DNA of 64,000 bases from Sphaerisporangium krabiense. Its GTDB lineage: Bacteria > Actinomycetota > Actinomycetes > Streptosporangiales > Streptosporangiaceae. The translations under genes and the position numbers were made by a program. Below the pieces are notes generated by a model that was given only the letters and a program-made list of their open reading frames with translations, was not told the DNA's origin and ran no database searches. This document shows positions 52,246 to 60,382 of the stretch, piece after piece; the first letter of the stretch is position 1, and each line of letters starts with the position of its first letter. The stretch lies in NCBI RefSeq assembly GCF_014200435.1, contig NZ_JACHBR010000003.1, forward strand, positions 310,001-374,000, in the 5' to 3' direction.

Positions 52246-53262
52246 TCATCCGCGGGCGCGGGCAGGGGGCAGGAGACGGAAGCCCCGCGCGGGCGGGTTC
52301 TCGCGCACACCGGCCATCAGCTCGGCGGGAGGGCGGCGTGGCGCGCGCGGCACGGCGGGGCCGTAGCCGAGTCTGAGGATCATCTGGGCGTGGCCGCGCC
52401 GGTGGCCCGGGTCGCCGCGCAGCCGCATGTCGCGCAGGTCGAGCGGCTGGTTGAGGAACGACACCGAGACCCCGTGCGCGCACGCCACCAGCAGCACCCT
52501 CTGCAGGGCCTGCCCGGCGCGCAGCCAGTCGGCGGGCCGGTCTCCCCGGGTGGTGAGCACCATGAGCCGGGGGCGGGGCTCGAACCGCGCGCGGGAACCG
52601 GCGGCGTGCGCGCCGAAGTCGCGGGTCGGCGGGAGGTCGCCGGCCGGGCGCGGGCCGAGCACGCGGGCGGGCATGCCGTCGTGGTGACTCTCGCGCGTGG
52701 TCCACGTCCGCAGCTCGGCCTGGTAGGCGTGGTCGGCGGCCAGTTCGTCCTCGGCGGCGGCGACGAGGTCGAGGAGCTCGGTGGCGGCGTACCCGCCGAG
52801 CGGCACCAGGGCGGCCCCCTCCCGGGAGGCGGCGACGCGCAGGTCGGCCACCACCGCCGGGGGCAACGGCCGGTCCTCGTACGGCTCGCGGTTGGTGCGC
52901 CGCCGCCCGATGCCGGCGTACAGCTCCAGCTCGGCCGGCGTGGGCGCGGCGGCCGGGCCCGGCCGGACGACGGCGAGCAGGCGCGAGCCGCCCTCCGCGG
53001 GCAGCGGCCGCGTGAACGTCTGATATCCGGCCACGCGGACGGCCAGGCGCAGGTTGAACAGCGCGGCGCCACAGCTCACGTGCAGGGATCTGCCGCGCGG
53101 GTCGCTCCTCACCAGGCGTCGTGCCGGGTCGGCCAGCAGCTCGACGGCGCCCTCGCGCGCGACCCTGAACCGCCACGGCTGGGTGTTGTGCACCGAAGGC
53201 GCCTGACCGGCGGCGCACAGCAGCCGGCGGACGCCGAGGTCGGTGGCGGTGGGGTACGGCAT
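52246..53262 (-). CDS. Acg-like nitroreductase-family protein
   Basis: A 338-residue protein with two half nitroreductase folds in one chain: LLCAAGQAPSVHNTQPWRFR (FMN-binding start), RSLHVSCGAALFNLRLAVRV, then GIGRRRTNREPYEDRPLPP, HDGMPARVLG, FLNQPLDLRD and MILRLGYGP. This matches the Acg (Rv2032) family, whose members are DosR-regulated in mycobacteria and may store FMN rather than reduce substrates. ATG 53262 has GGGAGGAG before it. It is divergent from the DoxX gene, with a second DosR-like palindrome in the spacer. Confidence 0.92.
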   Translation of the reverse strand: MPYPTATDLGVRRLLCAAGQAPSVHNTQPWRFRVAREGAVELLADPARRLVRSDPRGRSLHVSCGAALFNLRLAVRVAGYQTFTRPLPAEGGSRLLAVVRPGPAAAPTPAELELYAGIGRRRTNREPYEDRPLPPAVVADLRVAASREGAALVPLGGYAATELLDLVAAAEDELAADHAYQAELRTWTTRESHHDGMPARVLGPRPAGDLPPTRDFGAHAAGSRARFEPRPRLMVLTTRGDRPADWLRAGQALQRVLLVACAHGVSVSFLNQPLDLRDMRLRGDPGHRRGHAQMILRLGYGPAVPRAPRRPPAELMAGVRENPPARGFRLLPPARARG

Positions 53263-53349
53263 GGCCACTCCTCCCGATCGAAGGGCGGCGCCGAGCGGCC
53301 CCGGCGCCTTCCCCCTCAGAGACTTCTGCCGGCGGCGGGGGCGGGGGCA

Positions 53350-53363
53350 GGGCCGAAAGTCCC
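53350..53363. promoter_or_regulatory. DosR/DevR-like palindrome between the Acg-like and DoxX genes
   Basis: GGGCCGAAAGTCCC matches GGGACTWWAGTCCC at 12 of 14 positions. It is 88 bp from the Acg-like start and 135 bp from the DoxX start. Confidence 0.6.
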
Positions 53364-53497
53364 GTTCCCGCCGGGCCGTCCGGCGCCGGAGGCGAGCACT
53401 ACGGCACTGCACCGCGCGGCGGCGCAACGGTGTGATTGGAGCGCGAAGGAAAACAGGAATCGGCGGACACAGTCCCCCAGCACCGAAAGGTCCGGCC

Positions 53498-54076
53498 ATG
53501 ACGATCACCGAAGGGCGCCGTCACCAGATCAACGCCCGATACGACGCGGTTCCCCGGCCCACCGCCGAGACCGCACCCCCGCGCCGGACCCGTACCGCCC
53601 AGGCCTACGTCTGGGCCGCGGCCCGCATCGGCCTCGGATGGGTCTTCCTGTGGGCCTTCCTCGACAAGCTGTTCGGCTGGGGCTTCGCCACCCCCGCCGA
53701 GCGCGCCTGGATCAACGGCGGCAGCCCGACCACCGGGTTCCTCAAGGGGACCGCGGACAAGGCCCTCGGCGACGCCTTCGGCACCCTGGCCGGGCAGGGC
53801 TGGGTCGACTGGCTGTTCATGACGGGCCTGCTCGGCATCGGCGCCGCGCTCATCCTCGGCGCCGGCATGCGGATCGCCGCCGCCGCCGGCGGCCTGCTCC
53901 TGGTCTTCATGTGGGCGGCCGAGCTGCCGCTGGCCACCAACCCCTTCATGGACGAGCACCTCGTCTACGCCGTCGTCCTGGCCGGGCTGGCGCTGGCCGG
54001 CGCCGGCGACACCCTCGGCCTCGGCGGCTGGTGGGGCAGGACCGCCATCGTCCGCCGGTTCCCGATCCTCAAGTGA
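53498..54076 (+). CDS. DoxX-family membrane protein
   Basis: A 192-residue protein with a cytoplasmic N-terminus (1-38) and four membrane segments (about 39-60, 105-125, 130-150, 158-175). IGLGWVFLWAFLDKLFGWGF and WVDWLFMTGLLGIGAALILG are typical of the DoxX family, seen in thiosulfate:quinone oxidoreductases and in mycobacterial redox complexes with SodA/SseA. It probably supports redox reactions at the membrane under low oxygen. ATG 53498 is preceded by GAAAGG. Confidence 0.9.
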   Translation: MTITEGRRHQINARYDAVPRPTAETAPPRRTRTAQAYVWAAARIGLGWVFLWAFLDKLFGWGFATPAERAWINGGSPTTGFLKGTADKALGDAFGTLAGQGWVDWLFMTGLLGIGAALILGAGMRIAAAAGGLLLVFMWAAELPLATNPFMDEHLVYAVVLAGLALAGAGDTLGLGGWWGRTAIVRRFPILK

Positions 54077-54099
54077 GGTCCCGGGCCGGCCCCGCAACC

Positions 54100-54139
54100 C
54101 GGCGGCCGCGTGGTCACCCCGATGACCACGCGGCCGCCG
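54100..54139 (+). terminator. Terminator after the DoxX gene
   Basis: A perfect 17-bp stem (left arm CGGCGGCCGCGTGGTCA) with loop CCCCGA, 23 bp after the DoxX stop, followed by TTTCGCGTTTTCC. Confidence 0.85.
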
Positions 54140-54288
54140 TTTCGCGTTTTCCGTGATCACCGCTCTTCGTTTGCCCGGACGGGAGATCACGCGCCGCGCC
54201 GCGAGGGTATTCCTCGTTCACGCCGGCGCGGCCGGCCCCGCGCAGCAGAGACCGCGATCCGTCGCGGGCGGCGATATGAGGCGAATCA

Positions 54289-55575
54289 GTGCTCGTCCCC
54301 AGCAGAACGACAGATCCGCGCCGTCCGGGGAAGGCGCGGGCGGCGTCCCCGCCCGGCGTGGCGCGCGCCCGGCAGGTCATCGGCCCTGCGTTCGTGGCCG
54401 CGATCGCGTACGTCGACCCCGGGAACGTCGCCACCAACCTCACCGCGGGCGCCACGTCCGGCTACCTGCTGGTGTGGGTGGTCGTGGCGGCCAGCCTCGT
54501 GGCGATGCTCGTGCAGTACCAGGCCGCGAAGCTCGGCATGGCCACCGGCAGGAGCCTGCCGCGGCTGTGCCGCGAGCGGTTCCCCGTGTGGGGCAACCGG
54601 CTGCTGTGGCTGCAGGCCGAGGTCGTGGTGCTCGCCACGGACCTGGCCGAGTTCGTGGGCGCGGCGATCGGCATGCGGCTGCTGTTCGGCATGCCGGTCG
54701 CGCTGTCGGCCGTGGTGACCGCGGCGGCGTCCCTGCTGCTGCTCGAGCTGCGCCGCCGGGGCAGGACGCGCCCGTTCGAGCTCGCGAGCGCCGCCGCGCT
54801 GCTGCTGGTGGGCGCGGGGATCGGCTACGACGTGCTGGTCACCGGGCACCAGTCGGCGGCCGGGCTCGCCGCCGGGCTGCTGCCGGTCCTGGACGGGCAC
54901 GCCTCGCTGGTCCTGGCGATGGGGATCGTCGGCGCCACCGTGATGCCGCACGCCGTCTACCTGCACTCGGCGCTGGTGCAGGGGCACGACGCCGCCTCCG
55001 ACGCCGCCTGGCGGCAGCCGGCGCTCATCCGCAGGGCCGTGCGGCTGGACTGCGTGCTCGCCCTCGGCGTCGCCACCGTCGTCAACACCTCCATGGTGGC
55101 GCTCGGCGCCGGGCTCGGCGCCGCGACGGGCGGGCGGTGGGCCGGGGACCTGCTGGAGGCGCACGCCGAGCTGGCCTCCCGCGTCGGCGGAGCGGCGGCC
55201 CTGGCGTTCGCCGTGGCCCTGCTGTCCTCGGGCGTCTCCTCCTCCGGGGTCGGCACGCTGGCCGGCGACGTCGTCATGCAGGGGTTCCTCGGCCGGCGGG
55301 TGCCCGTCCACGCGCGCCGGCTGGTGACGATGGCACCCGCCGTGGCCGCCCTGCTCCTCGGGGCGTCGCTGACCGGGCTGCTCATCGCCAGCCAGGTGGT
55401 CATCTCGCTGGGCGTGCCGGTGGCGCTGTTCCTGCTGGTGCTGTTCTGCCGCGACCGCTCGGTGATGGGGCCGCTGGTCAACGCCCCGCTCACCACCCGC
55501 GTCGCGGGCGCGGCAGGAGGGGTGGTCGCGCTGCTCGGCTGCGTCCTGGCGCTCACCACCGTCGTCGGACACTGA
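54289..55575 (+). CDS. mntH: Nramp divalent metal transporter (MntH type), copy 1
   Basis: A 428-residue transporter with 11 membrane helices. The metal-site sequences are intact: DPGN in helix 1 (AYVDPGNVATN) and MPH in helix 6 (GATVMPHAVYLHSAL), with Met as the ligand selecting Mn/Fe over Ca/Mg. It imports Mn2+ or Fe2+ with protons. The start at GTG 54289 is weakly supported (GAGGCG upstream). An oxalate decarboxylase, a Mn enzyme, begins 73 bp downstream, so metal supply may be matched to it. A second family member is encoded at 60383-61678. Confidence 0.94.
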   Translation: MLVPSRTTDPRRPGKARAASPPGVARARQVIGPAFVAAIAYVDPGNVATNLTAGATSGYLLVWVVVAASLVAMLVQYQAAKLGMATGRSLPRLCRERFPVWGNRLLWLQAEVVVLATDLAEFVGAAIGMRLLFGMPVALSAVVTAAASLLLLELRRRGRTRPFELASAAALLLVGAGIGYDVLVTGHQSAAGLAAGLLPVLDGHASLVLAMGIVGATVMPHAVYLHSALVQGHDAASDAAWRQPALIRRAVRLDCVLALGVATVVNTSMVALGAGLGAATGGRWAGDLLEAHAELASRVGGAAALAFAVALLSSGVSSSGVGTLAGDVVMQGFLGRRVPVHARRLVTMAPAVAALLLGASLTGLLIASQVVISLGVPVALFLLVLFCRDRSVMGPLVNAPLTTRVAGAAGGVVALLGCVLALTTVVGH

Positions 55576-55648
55576 CCCGCGGGCGACGACGCGGGCCCCG
55601 CTCGACGCCGCCGGCGGATCCGCCGGGGCGCGCAGGAAAGGAGACGCC

Positions 55649-56797
55649 ATGGACCGCACCGCGTACGAGAGGGTTCCCCAGCCGCAGCGCGACGGCGAGG
55701 GAGGGACGGACACGGGGCCGAGGAACCTCGAACTCGACCGGCAGAACCCCGACCTGCTCACCCCGCCGCCGACCGACAGCGGCACCCTGCCCAACATGAA
55801 GTTCTCCTTCTCCATGGCCCACACCCGGATCGAGGAGGGCGGGTGGGCGCGCGAGGTGACGCGGCGGGAGCTGCCGGTCGCCACGACACTGGCCGGGGTG
55901 AACATGAAGCTCAACGCGGGCGCCTACCGCGAGCTGCACTGGCACAAGCAGGCGGAGTGGGCCTACGTCCTGGAGGGGAGCTGCCGGATCGGCGCGGTGG
56001 ACCAGGAGGGACGCAACTTCCTCGACGACGTGCGGCGGGGGGACCTGTGGTTCTTCCCCAAGGGCGTTCCCCACCACATCCAGGCCCTGGACGAGGGCGT
56101 GGAGTTCCTGCTGGTGTTCGACGACGGCGACTTCTCGGAGAACTCGACCTTCCTGGTCAGCGACTGGTTCGCGCACACGCCGAGGAGCGTGCTGGCCAAG
56201 AACTTCGGCTGGCCGTCCGGGCGGCTCGGGAGCCTGCCGGAGAAGGAGAGGTACATCTTCCCCGGGCAGGTGCCGCCGCCGCTGGAGTCCGACCGGGTCG
56301 TGAGCCCGACCGGCGACGTGCCGCGCTCCTTCACCCACCGCATGCTCGCCCAGGAACCGCTCCGCTTCGACGGGGGCCGGGTGCGCGTCGCCGACAACGT
56401 GACCTTCGCCGCGGCCACCACGATCTGCGCGGCGCTGGTGGAGCTGGAGCCCGGCGGCCTGCGGGAGATGCACTGGCATCCCACCAATGACGAGTGGCAG
56501 TACTACATCTCCGGTTTCGGGCGTATGGGGGTGTTCGCGGCTTCGGGGATGGCCCGCACGTTCGACTTCCAGGCCGGGGACGTCGGGTACGTGCCGTTCG
56601 CCTTCGGCCACTACATCGAGAACCTGGGCGACGAGCCGCTGGTGTTCCTGGAGATGTTCCGCGATCCGTACTTCGCCGACGTCTCGGCGGCGCAGTGGCT
56701 GGCCAACACCCCGGCGCAGGTCGGCGCGGACACGCTGAACCTCCCGCGCGAGTGGATCGAGGCGCTGCCCAAGGACAAGCACAGCCTCGTGCGGTGA
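55649..56797 (+). CDS. oxdC: Oxalate decarboxylase (bicupin, Mn-dependent)
   Basis: A 382-residue bicupin that aligns with Bacillus subtilis OxdC with a constant offset of two residues. N-terminal Mn site: His97, His99, Glu103, His142 (ELHWHKQAEW, PHHIQ). C-terminal site: His275, His277, Glu282, His321 (EMHWHPTNDEW, HYIEN). The catalytic lid SENST is at 163-167, with Glu164 the proton donor that separates decarboxylases from oxalate oxidases; Glu335 is also kept. It converts oxalate to formate and CO2 and needs Mn and O2. No signal peptide, so it acts in the cytoplasm. GGAAAGGAG before ATG 55649 fits well. Confidence 0.96.
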   Translation: MDRTAYERVPQPQRDGEGGTDTGPRNLELDRQNPDLLTPPPTDSGTLPNMKFSFSMAHTRIEEGGWAREVTRRELPVATTLAGVNMKLNAGAYRELHWHKQAEWAYVLEGSCRIGAVDQEGRNFLDDVRRGDLWFFPKGVPHHIQALDEGVEFLLVFDDGDFSENSTFLVSDWFAHTPRSVLAKNFGWPSGRLGSLPEKERYIFPGQVPPPLESDRVVSPTGDVPRSFTHRMLAQEPLRFDGGRVRVADNVTFAAATTICAALVELEPGGLREMHWHPTNDEWQYYISGFGRMGVFAASGMARTFDFQAGDVGYVPFAFGHYIENLGDEPLVFLEMFRDPYFADVSAAQWLANTPAQVGADTLNLPREWIEALPKDKHSLVR

Positions 56798-56865
56798 CGG
56801 CCCTCGGCGCCGGCGATGCGCGAGGATGGTGCCCGTCCGATCACCCGGAAGACACGGCTGGAGTC

Positions 56866-57309
56866 ATGATGGCGAGCGAGCCGCCGCAGGATCCGTTCCA
56901 CCGCAGGCTGCACCACATCGTCCCGGCGGGGCTGAGCGCGGAGACCGCGCAGACCGGCGGCATGGTGCGGCGCGCGGCGATCAGCGGGGCGAGCGTCGGC
57001 TCGTCCCGGCTGTGGATGGGGCAGACGCACGTCGCGCCCTCCACCGTGTCGGCCAACCACCACCACGGCGAGTCCGAGACGGCCATCTACGTGGTCAGCG
57101 GCACGCCGTCGTTCGTCTTCCTCGACATGGAGGGGGACGAGCCGCGCGAGGTGCGCATCGACGCCAAGCCCGGGGACTACGTCTTCGTGCCGCCGTTCGT
57201 GCCGCACCGCGAGGAGAACCCCGATCCGGAGTCCGAGGCCGTGGTGGTGATCGCGCGCAGCACGCAGGAGGCCGTCGTCGTCAACCTGGACGAGCTGCGC
57301 TGGGGCTGA
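56866..57309 (+). CDS. Single-cupin protein
   Basis: A 147-residue cupin: VSANHHHGESETAIYVVSGT holds the first metal motif (HHHxxxE) and FVPPFVPHREENPDPESE the second His. It looks like the cupin of a small mono-domain dioxygenase or isomerase and lies 68 bp after oxdC. It could be another Mn or Fe enzyme of the same pathway, but the substrate is not predictable. Two ATG codons (56866 and 56869) stand next to each other; either may start it. Confidence 0.88.
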   Translation: MMASEPPQDPFHRRLHHIVPAGLSAETAQTGGMVRRAAISGASVGSSRLWMGQTHVAPSTVSANHHHGESETAIYVVSGTPSFVFLDMEGDEPREVRIDAKPGDYVFVPPFVPHREENPDPESEAVVVIARSTQEAVVVNLDELRWG

Positions 57310-57404
57310 GGAGACCCGTTTATCGGCGGAACGGATGTCCGGAACCGGACAGCGGCGTCGCCGCCCGGGATATTGACGGCCTTCCCCGGCCGGATTACTT
57401 TCTA

Positions 57405-57421
57405 TTAAGAAAGTTTCCTAA
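57405..57421 (+). promoter_or_regulatory. Palindrome copy upstream of the small secreted protein gene
   Basis: TTAAGAAAGTTTCCTAA, 15 of 17 positions symmetric (one mismatched pair), 53 bp before the start codon in an AT-rich patch. It is the best match to the copies at 10448 and 30771. Confidence 0.75.
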
Positions 57422-57474
57422 CTGAAAACGCGCTGGTCCGCAGACGCCTTCCCGCCACCCCCCAGGAGCCACGC

Positions 57475-57792
57475 ATGAACGCGAGAAGATTGGCCGCGAC
57501 CGCATTCGCCACCGTCCTGGCGACGACCGGGCTGGTGGCCGCCACCGCCACCGGCGCCTCCGCCTCCCCCACCGGCTGCACCTACACCCTCGACCCCATC
57601 CCCGGCGAGCACGGAGCCAGCAGCTACTGCTCCGGCGGCACGGGCGAGCACCGCATCTTCGTCATGGAGAAGCACTTCCTGGCCGAGGTGGGCTACATCC
57701 CCATCGACGGACCGTGGGTGCCCGCCGGGCAGACCTCCTACACCAGGATCCCCTACCACACGATCGTCCAGATCCGGGTCGACGTGCGCTGA
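57475..57792 (+). CDS. Small exported protein of unknown function with a shared palindromic promoter site
   Basis: A 105-residue protein with a clear Sec signal (1-31, ending GASA, cleavage before SPTG) and a mature part of about 74 residues. The mature part has two Cys (35 and 52) able to form one disulfide, many aromatic and beta-prone stretches (CTYTLDPIPGEHGASSYC, HRIFVMEKHFLAEVGYIPID, YTRIPYHTIVQIRVDVR). It has no known domain that I recognise. The upstream palindrome matches those before the chitinase and LPMO genes, so it is probably expressed with the chitin-degrading proteins and may be an accessory or inhibitor. A ribosome site CAGGAG precedes ATG 57475. Two hairpins follow. Confidence 0.85.
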   Translation: MNARRLAATAFATVLATTGLVAATATGASASPTGCTYTLDPIPGEHGASSYCSGGTGEHRIFVMEKHFLAEVGYIPIDGPWVPAGQTSYTRIPYHTIVQIRVDVR

Positions 57793-57817
57793 CCTCCCGG
57801 CACCCTCTCCGGCGCAT

Positions 57818-57885
57818 GCCGGGCCCCTGACCGTGCGGCCCGGCAGAGAAACGTGCGGCGCGGCCAGAGCAGGGCCGCGCCGCAC
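57818..57885. terminator. Two consecutive terminator hairpins
   Basis: GCCGGGCC / GGCCCGGC (57818-57844) and GTGCGGCGCGGCC / GGCCGCGCCGCAC (57853-57885), both perfect, between the secreted-protein gene and the convergent pentapeptide gene. Confidence 0.85.
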
Positions 57886-58734
57886 TCATGCGGACGCCCT
57901 GCGACGGCCGGAGGGGGCGCCGTCCGCGCTCCAGTGCGCCGGGCGGGCCAGCCACGGGGACAGCCGCGTGGCCGCGTCGCCCCGGGCGGCGTCGAGCTGG
58001 GCCTGGATCAGGAAGATCGCGCCGGTCAGATCGGCGCCGCCGAGCTTCGCGCCCCGCAGGTCCGCGCCGAGCAGATCGGCCGATCTCAGGTCGGCGCCCC
58101 TGAGGTCCGCGCCGATCAGCAGGGCCCCCCGGAAGTCCGCGCCGCTCAGCCGCGCGTTCCTGAGGCCGGCGCCGGCGAGGTCCGCGCCCGCGTGGTCGGC
58201 GTTCCCGCGCCCCGCCCGTGCCAGCGCGCTCGCCGCGCGCAGCGCCGGCGCGGTCTCGCGCCGGAGCGCCGCGACGTCCAGCTCCAGCAGCTCGGCCGGG
58301 GAGCCCATGCCGAGGCGCTCGATCGCGGCCAGCCTGCCGCCGATCTCCTCGCGCAGGGGGCGGGCCGCCGGCAGGGCCAGCGCCTCGTTCAGGTACCACA
58401 GCAGCTCGTGAAGCTGCCGCATGACGGGGAACACCTCGAACATCCGCGCCCCCGTCCGCGGGTCGCCGCGCCAGTCACGGCCGCCGAAGGTCACCTGCGA
58501 GACCTTCTGCCCCGCGCCGAAGCAGTCGAACACCGCGCACCCGGCGAAACCGCGCGGGCGAAGCTCGCGGTGGATCCCGCAGCGGAAGTCCGCGCCGAGG
58601 TTCCGGCAGGGTGTTCCGGCCCGCTTGTCGACGGCGAAGTCCGCCGAGGCCGCGAACGGCAGCGCGACGCAGCACAGCGCGAAGCAGCTCGCGCAGTCCG
58701 CCCGCAGATCCGGTCTGGCCGCCCTGTCCGGCAC
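57886..58734 (-). CDS. Pentapeptide-repeat protein with N-terminal Cys-rich domain
   Basis: About 282 residues. The N-terminal 90 or so residues are rich in Cys (DCASCFALCCVALPF, CRNLGADFRCGIHRELR, AGCAVFDCFG). A helical middle follows (VMRQLHELLWYLNEALALPA), then tandem A(D/N)LxX repeats such as ADLRGADLRSADLLGADLRG and AKLGGADLTGAIF at about 205-260. Pentapeptide helices can mimic DNA and bind gyrase; the Cys-rich front end could bind a metal. The start is uncertain; GTG 58734 is preferred because coding character is weak upstream of it. It converges on the small secreted-protein gene. Confidence 0.82.
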   Translation of the reverse strand: MPDRAARPDLRADCASCFALCCVALPFAASADFAVDKRAGTPCRNLGADFRCGIHRELRPRGFAGCAVFDCFGAGQKVSQVTFGGRDWRGDPRTGARMFEVFPVMRQLHELLWYLNEALALPAARPLREEIGGRLAAIERLGMGSPAELLELDVAALRRETAPALRAASALARAGRGNADHAGADLAGAGLRNARLSGADFRGALLIGADLRGADLRSADLLGADLRGAKLGGADLTGAIFLIQAQLDAARGDAATRLSPWLARPAHWSADGAPSGRRRASA

Positions 58735-59058
58735 CGCGCCCGGCCCCCTTCCGTGCTCTTCCCGCTCTCCGGGAACCGTCGTACCGCCCTCCGATCCCCC
58801 TCCCCAGAAGGCTAAGGGCCCCGCGGACCACCCCGTGACACGGCCGTGCCTGACGAAGAACACCTGAGCTTCGCCCGCGCGCTTCCCGCCGGACGCGACG
58901 GTGGGTGACGATCGAAGGCACGCGCGGCCCGCGATGGCGGGCGTACGGTGCCGGGCCGCCTCGGGACGCCTTCCCGCGCGGGCGGGCGGGGCCCCGGGCC
59001 GCGACACGGGGGACGGGCGCGGCCCCGGCGAGGGCCGCGGCGAGCGGAGAAGGCGGAG
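58735..59058. other. 324-bp divergent promoter region
   Basis: Separates the pentapeptide and single-domain USP genes. It contains GGGACGCCTTCCC near 58966, a degenerate half DosR-like site, but no clear operator. No gene is seen. Confidence 0.4.
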
Positions 59059-59598
59059 ATGAGCGAAGAACGCGTCGAGCGGATCGTGGTCGGAGTGGAC
59101 CATCGAGCGGAGTCACGGGGCGCGCTGGCCTGGGCGGCCGCGGAGGCGTTCCGGCGGGGGGCCGACCTGGTCGTCGTCCACGCCCTGGAGGCGCCTAGCC
59201 CCGCGCCGTACGCGCCGGTGGCCCGGCGGGCGGAGGCCGAGCGCCGGCGGGCCCGCGAACGCGCGGCGCTGGACCGGGCGGTCTCGGCCATCGAGCAGCG
59301 GTATCCGGGACTGGCCGTGGACCGCCACCTGAGCGGGGACAACCCCGTGCGGGACCTGCTGTGGCACTGCGAGGCCGCGGACCTGCTGGTGGTCGGCTCG
59401 GCCCCCGGCGGGCCCGAGACGCACCTCGGCCCGCTGCTGCTGGCCTGCCTGCGCCACGCCCACTGCCCGATCGTCGTCGTCAACGGCGGCGAGGAGTCCT
59501 GCGACCGCCCGCTCCCCCGCCCCCGCACCCCTTACGGGGACACCCCGCGCCGTCCGCGCGCCGAGATCCCGGCCACCAGAGGCCCCCGCTTCCTGTGA
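59059..59598 (+). CDS. Single-domain universal stress protein, degenerate ATP loop
   Basis: A 179-residue UspA-fold protein: ERIVVGVDHRAESRGALAWA at the start, DLLVVGSAPGGPETHLGPLL near the end. The expected GxxGxxxxxxxxxGS ATP loop is absent (GSAPGG then LACLRHAHCP), so nucleotide binding is doubtful. A Pro/Arg-rich tail (from about 150) is probably disordered. It belongs to the stress island by position. ATG 59059 has GGCGGAG upstream. Confidence 0.85.
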   Translation: MSEERVERIVVGVDHRAESRGALAWAAAEAFRRGADLVVVHALEAPSPAPYAPVARRAEAERRRARERAALDRAVSAIEQRYPGLAVDRHLSGDNPVRDLLWHCEAADLLVVGSAPGGPETHLGPLLLACLRHAHCPIVVVNGGEESCDRPLPRPRTPYGDTPRRPRAEIPATRGPRFL

Positions 59599-59621
59599 CC
59601 GCCGCGACCGGCCCCGCGGCC

Positions 59622-60149
59622 CTACGCGGGGCCGTCGTCGCGGATCAGCGCGTAGACCGCCGCGTCGCGCCAGGCGCCGTCCCGGAAGTGCGTGTGACGC
59701 AGCACGCCTTCCAGGGTGAAGCCCACGCGCTCCAGCGTCTTGCGCTCGGCGAGGTTGCCGCTCTCGGTGAACGCCTCCAGCCGATGTACGCGCGTGTACC
59801 TGAACAGGTGGTCCACGAGCGCGCGCTGGGCCAGCGCGCCGATGCCCCTCCCCCGGTGCTCGGGCAGCAGCGCGGCGCCGATCTCGTACCTGGCCCCGAG
59901 GTTGTGGGCGGCCACGCCGCTCGCCTGCCAGCTCACCAGGCCCGCCACGGTCCCGTCCGCCAGCTGCACGGCGAGCGCGGTGGAGTGGGGGCTGACGTAG
60001 CCGTCCTCCTCCCAGCGACGGCGGCGGGCCCGGGGATCGGTGAACCCGGTCCACAGAAAGGAGCCGGCGGCGTCGGGATCGCGGCCGAGGCGATCGAGGA
60101 ACCCGAGGTCGTCTTCGGTGAACGCGCGCAACGTCACGGTGTCCGCCAC
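59622..60149 (-). CDS. GNAT-family N-acetyltransferase
   Basis: A 175-residue RimJ/RimL-like enzyme: VTLRAFTEDDLGFLDRLGRD, the acetyl-CoA loop YEIGAALLPEHRGRGIGALA and RLEAFTESGNLAERKTLERV. GTG 60149 is chosen over an upstream TTG because the domain starts there. It sits between the USP and the second Nramp gene, facing away from it. Confidence 0.88.
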   Translation of the reverse strand: MADTVTLRAFTEDDLGFLDRLGRDPDAAGSFLWTGFTDPRARRRRWEEDGYVSPHSTALAVQLADGTVAGLVSWQASGVAAHNLGARYEIGAALLPEHRGRGIGALAQRALVDHLFRYTRVHRLEAFTESGNLAERKTLERVGFTLEGVLRHTHFRDGAWRDAAVYALIRDDGPA

Positions 60150-60382
60150 CCGGCCGATGATCGCAAACGCCTCGGACGCCGTCAAACGACCACGATCGCG
60201 GGCGCGGTTGGCGGTTAGCGAAACGTAGCGTAGTCGCCTAGTTACGGTAATGAATCGACGCAGTACAACAAAGCGTGTAAGTCACACGATGGTCGCTCCG
60301 CATCCGCGGACCCGTCCTCCGCACCGCCGCCGGCGTCCAGGCCGTGTCCTCTCGTCCGTCCACGACCCCGAAGGCAGGTGCC

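Noticed and set aside
58955-58990. Possible DosR-like box before the single-domain USP gene
   Set aside because: GGGACGCCTTCCC has a good left half but the spacing and right half do not match the GGGAC-N4-GTCCC pattern.
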